Origin: Paradesertivirga mongoliensis
GTDB lineage: Bacteria; Bacteroidota; Bacteroidia; Sphingobacteriales; Sphingobacteriaceae
Assembly: GCF_024436395.1 (NCBI RefSeq)
Contig: NZ_JAFMZO010000003.1
Span: 917,387-981,386 of the forward strand
Length of the DNA: 64,000 nt
Direction: 5' to 3'
The notes below the pieces were generated by a model that searched no databases, was not told where the DNA came from, and was given only the letters and a program-made list of their open reading frames with translations. How positions within the stretch are numbered: position 1 is the stretch's first letter; each line of letters begins with the position of its first letter. Positions 63,397-64,000 of the stretch are shown here, piece by piece. Position numbers and translations under genes: made by a program.

Positions 63397-64000
63397 TCAA
63401 TAATGATTGATAGTCGATTCAGATTGATAGCCTGTATTTGAAGTGATATATACATAATAAGTGTATTGATCATATAGATATCCCCAATCATCATCCCAGG
63501 CGTATTCCTCGTAATAAGAGGTTTCCACATTCCCGAAATAGAAGCTGTTAGTACCCGAGGGAACCTGAATGCTGGAAGAAAACGTGCTCGGACTGGACCC
63601 GCCGTTGTAGTAGTATCCCATTTCATTTGTGTAATGAACATCCAGATTGCTGGTGAGCGTATAGGGCTGGGTGCAAGCCGCATCCGAATAAAACCGAAAA
63701 TACAAGTCTGCCCACCAGTAACTATGGTAGAACTCTCCAATATAACCATAATCACCAGTCCTGTCCTGATACTCAGCCCGGGCATAAATAGTTTGCGTAC
63801 CTCCGCCACCAGTGTTAATCACCAGAGGAATGCCAATAGAGTAGCACGTAGTTTGCTGGCCAGCATAGTTATAACAGTACTCTTTCAGTATATTCCCGTT
63901 ATGGTCTTTTATCCTGGCTAGCCGCTGGAAATTATCGTATTCATAATAGCTCGTTTGCCCACGAGGGTCGGTTTCACTGCTCATCCCTAATCCTATTTTA
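63397..64000 (-). CDS. C-terminal end of an RHS/YD-repeat protein, cut by window edge
   Basis: The open frame continues to the right edge (KIGLGMSSETDPRGQTSYY at its visible start), so the ATG at 63984 is internal. Visible are the last YD repeats (YYEYDNFQRLARIKDHNGNI, LKEYCYNYAGQQ), the typical finish of Bacteroidota shell-type RHS proteins. A Tyr/Ser-rich tail of about 150 residues follows, in two similar beta-rich stretches (YARAEYQDRTGDYGYIGEFY, DLYFRFYSDAACTQPYTLTS, NSFYFGNVETSYYEEYAWDD). No RHS core or toxin domain is present. It parallels the gene at 48642-51728: a shell-type gene directly upstream of a core-and-tip RHS gene. Confidence 0.82.
   Translation of the reverse strand, partial: KIGLGMSSETDPRGQTSYYEYDNFQRLARIKDHNGNILKEYCYNYAGQQTTCYSIGIPLVINTGGGGTQTIYARAEYQDRTGDYGYIGEFYHSYWWADLYFRFYSDAACTQPYTLTSNLDVHYTNEMGYYYNGGSSPSTFSSSIQVPSGTNSFYFGNVETSYYEEYAWDDDWGYLYDQYTYYVYITSNTGYQSESTINHY

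Overview
The window reads as a chromosome segment of a Bacteroidota bacterium, most likely a member of the Sphingobacteriaceae (Pedobacter-like). The reasons are SusC/SusD pairs, a hybrid two-component regulator, a type IX secretion (T9SS) sorting domain with an adjacent PorV, TAnnTTTG-type promoter boxes, and RHS/YD-repeat proteins of the Bacteroidota type. Genus and species cannot be fixed from sequence reading alone. Nearly every gene lies on the minus strand.

Positions 1-41640 form a pectin/rhamnogalacturonan utilisation region made of several blocks. From right to left (the direction of transcription) these are: porV and a 1981-residue T9SS-secreted PL1 pectate lyase; the hybrid sensor/AraC regulator; SusC, SusD, a DUF4957/DUF5123 surface lipoprotein and a PL10 pectate lyase; a broken GH31; a CE12 rhamnogalacturonan acetylesterase, a GH2 and a PL22 oligogalacturonate lyase interrupted by an amber codon; then a second SusC/SusD pair, a six-hairpin glycosidase and a GH31 running off the left edge. 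The plausible flow is surface cleavage by PL1/PL10, binding and import by SusCD, and periplasmic deacetylation and trimming by CE12, GH2, GH31 and (if functional) PL22. Two almost identical 47-bp operators, each made of 21-bp direct repeats and placed 35-36 bp upstream of a TAnnTTTG box, precede the SusC operon and the porV/PL1 operon. They are the best candidate sites of the hybrid regulator.

The junctions between these blocks are scarred: an IS3-type transposase remnant, a receiver-domain remnant, a DUF1016 nuclease fragment, a 154-bp tandem duplication, and three copies of a terminator-linked repeat resembling a tRNA 3' end (about 4.2, 19.0 and 42.9 kb).

Positions 43100-64000 hold a different system. 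A tight six-gene operon encodes a type II secretion/type IV pilus-like machine: pseudopilin, short prepilin peptidase, GspE-type ATPase, secretin, a PilM/PilN-like protein and a PilO-like protein. No GspF/PilC platform gene is visible. The operon is flanked on both sides by Sec-exported RHS/YD-repeat genes. Two of these end in different C-terminal domains (DUF5675-like and DUF4329-like), and each is followed directly by a small lipoprotein, one of them an NTF2-fold immunity protein. This looks like a locus of exported polymorphic toxins with envelope-located immunity. Its link to the neighbouring secretin machine is an inference from gene order and is the most interesting hypothesis of the window.
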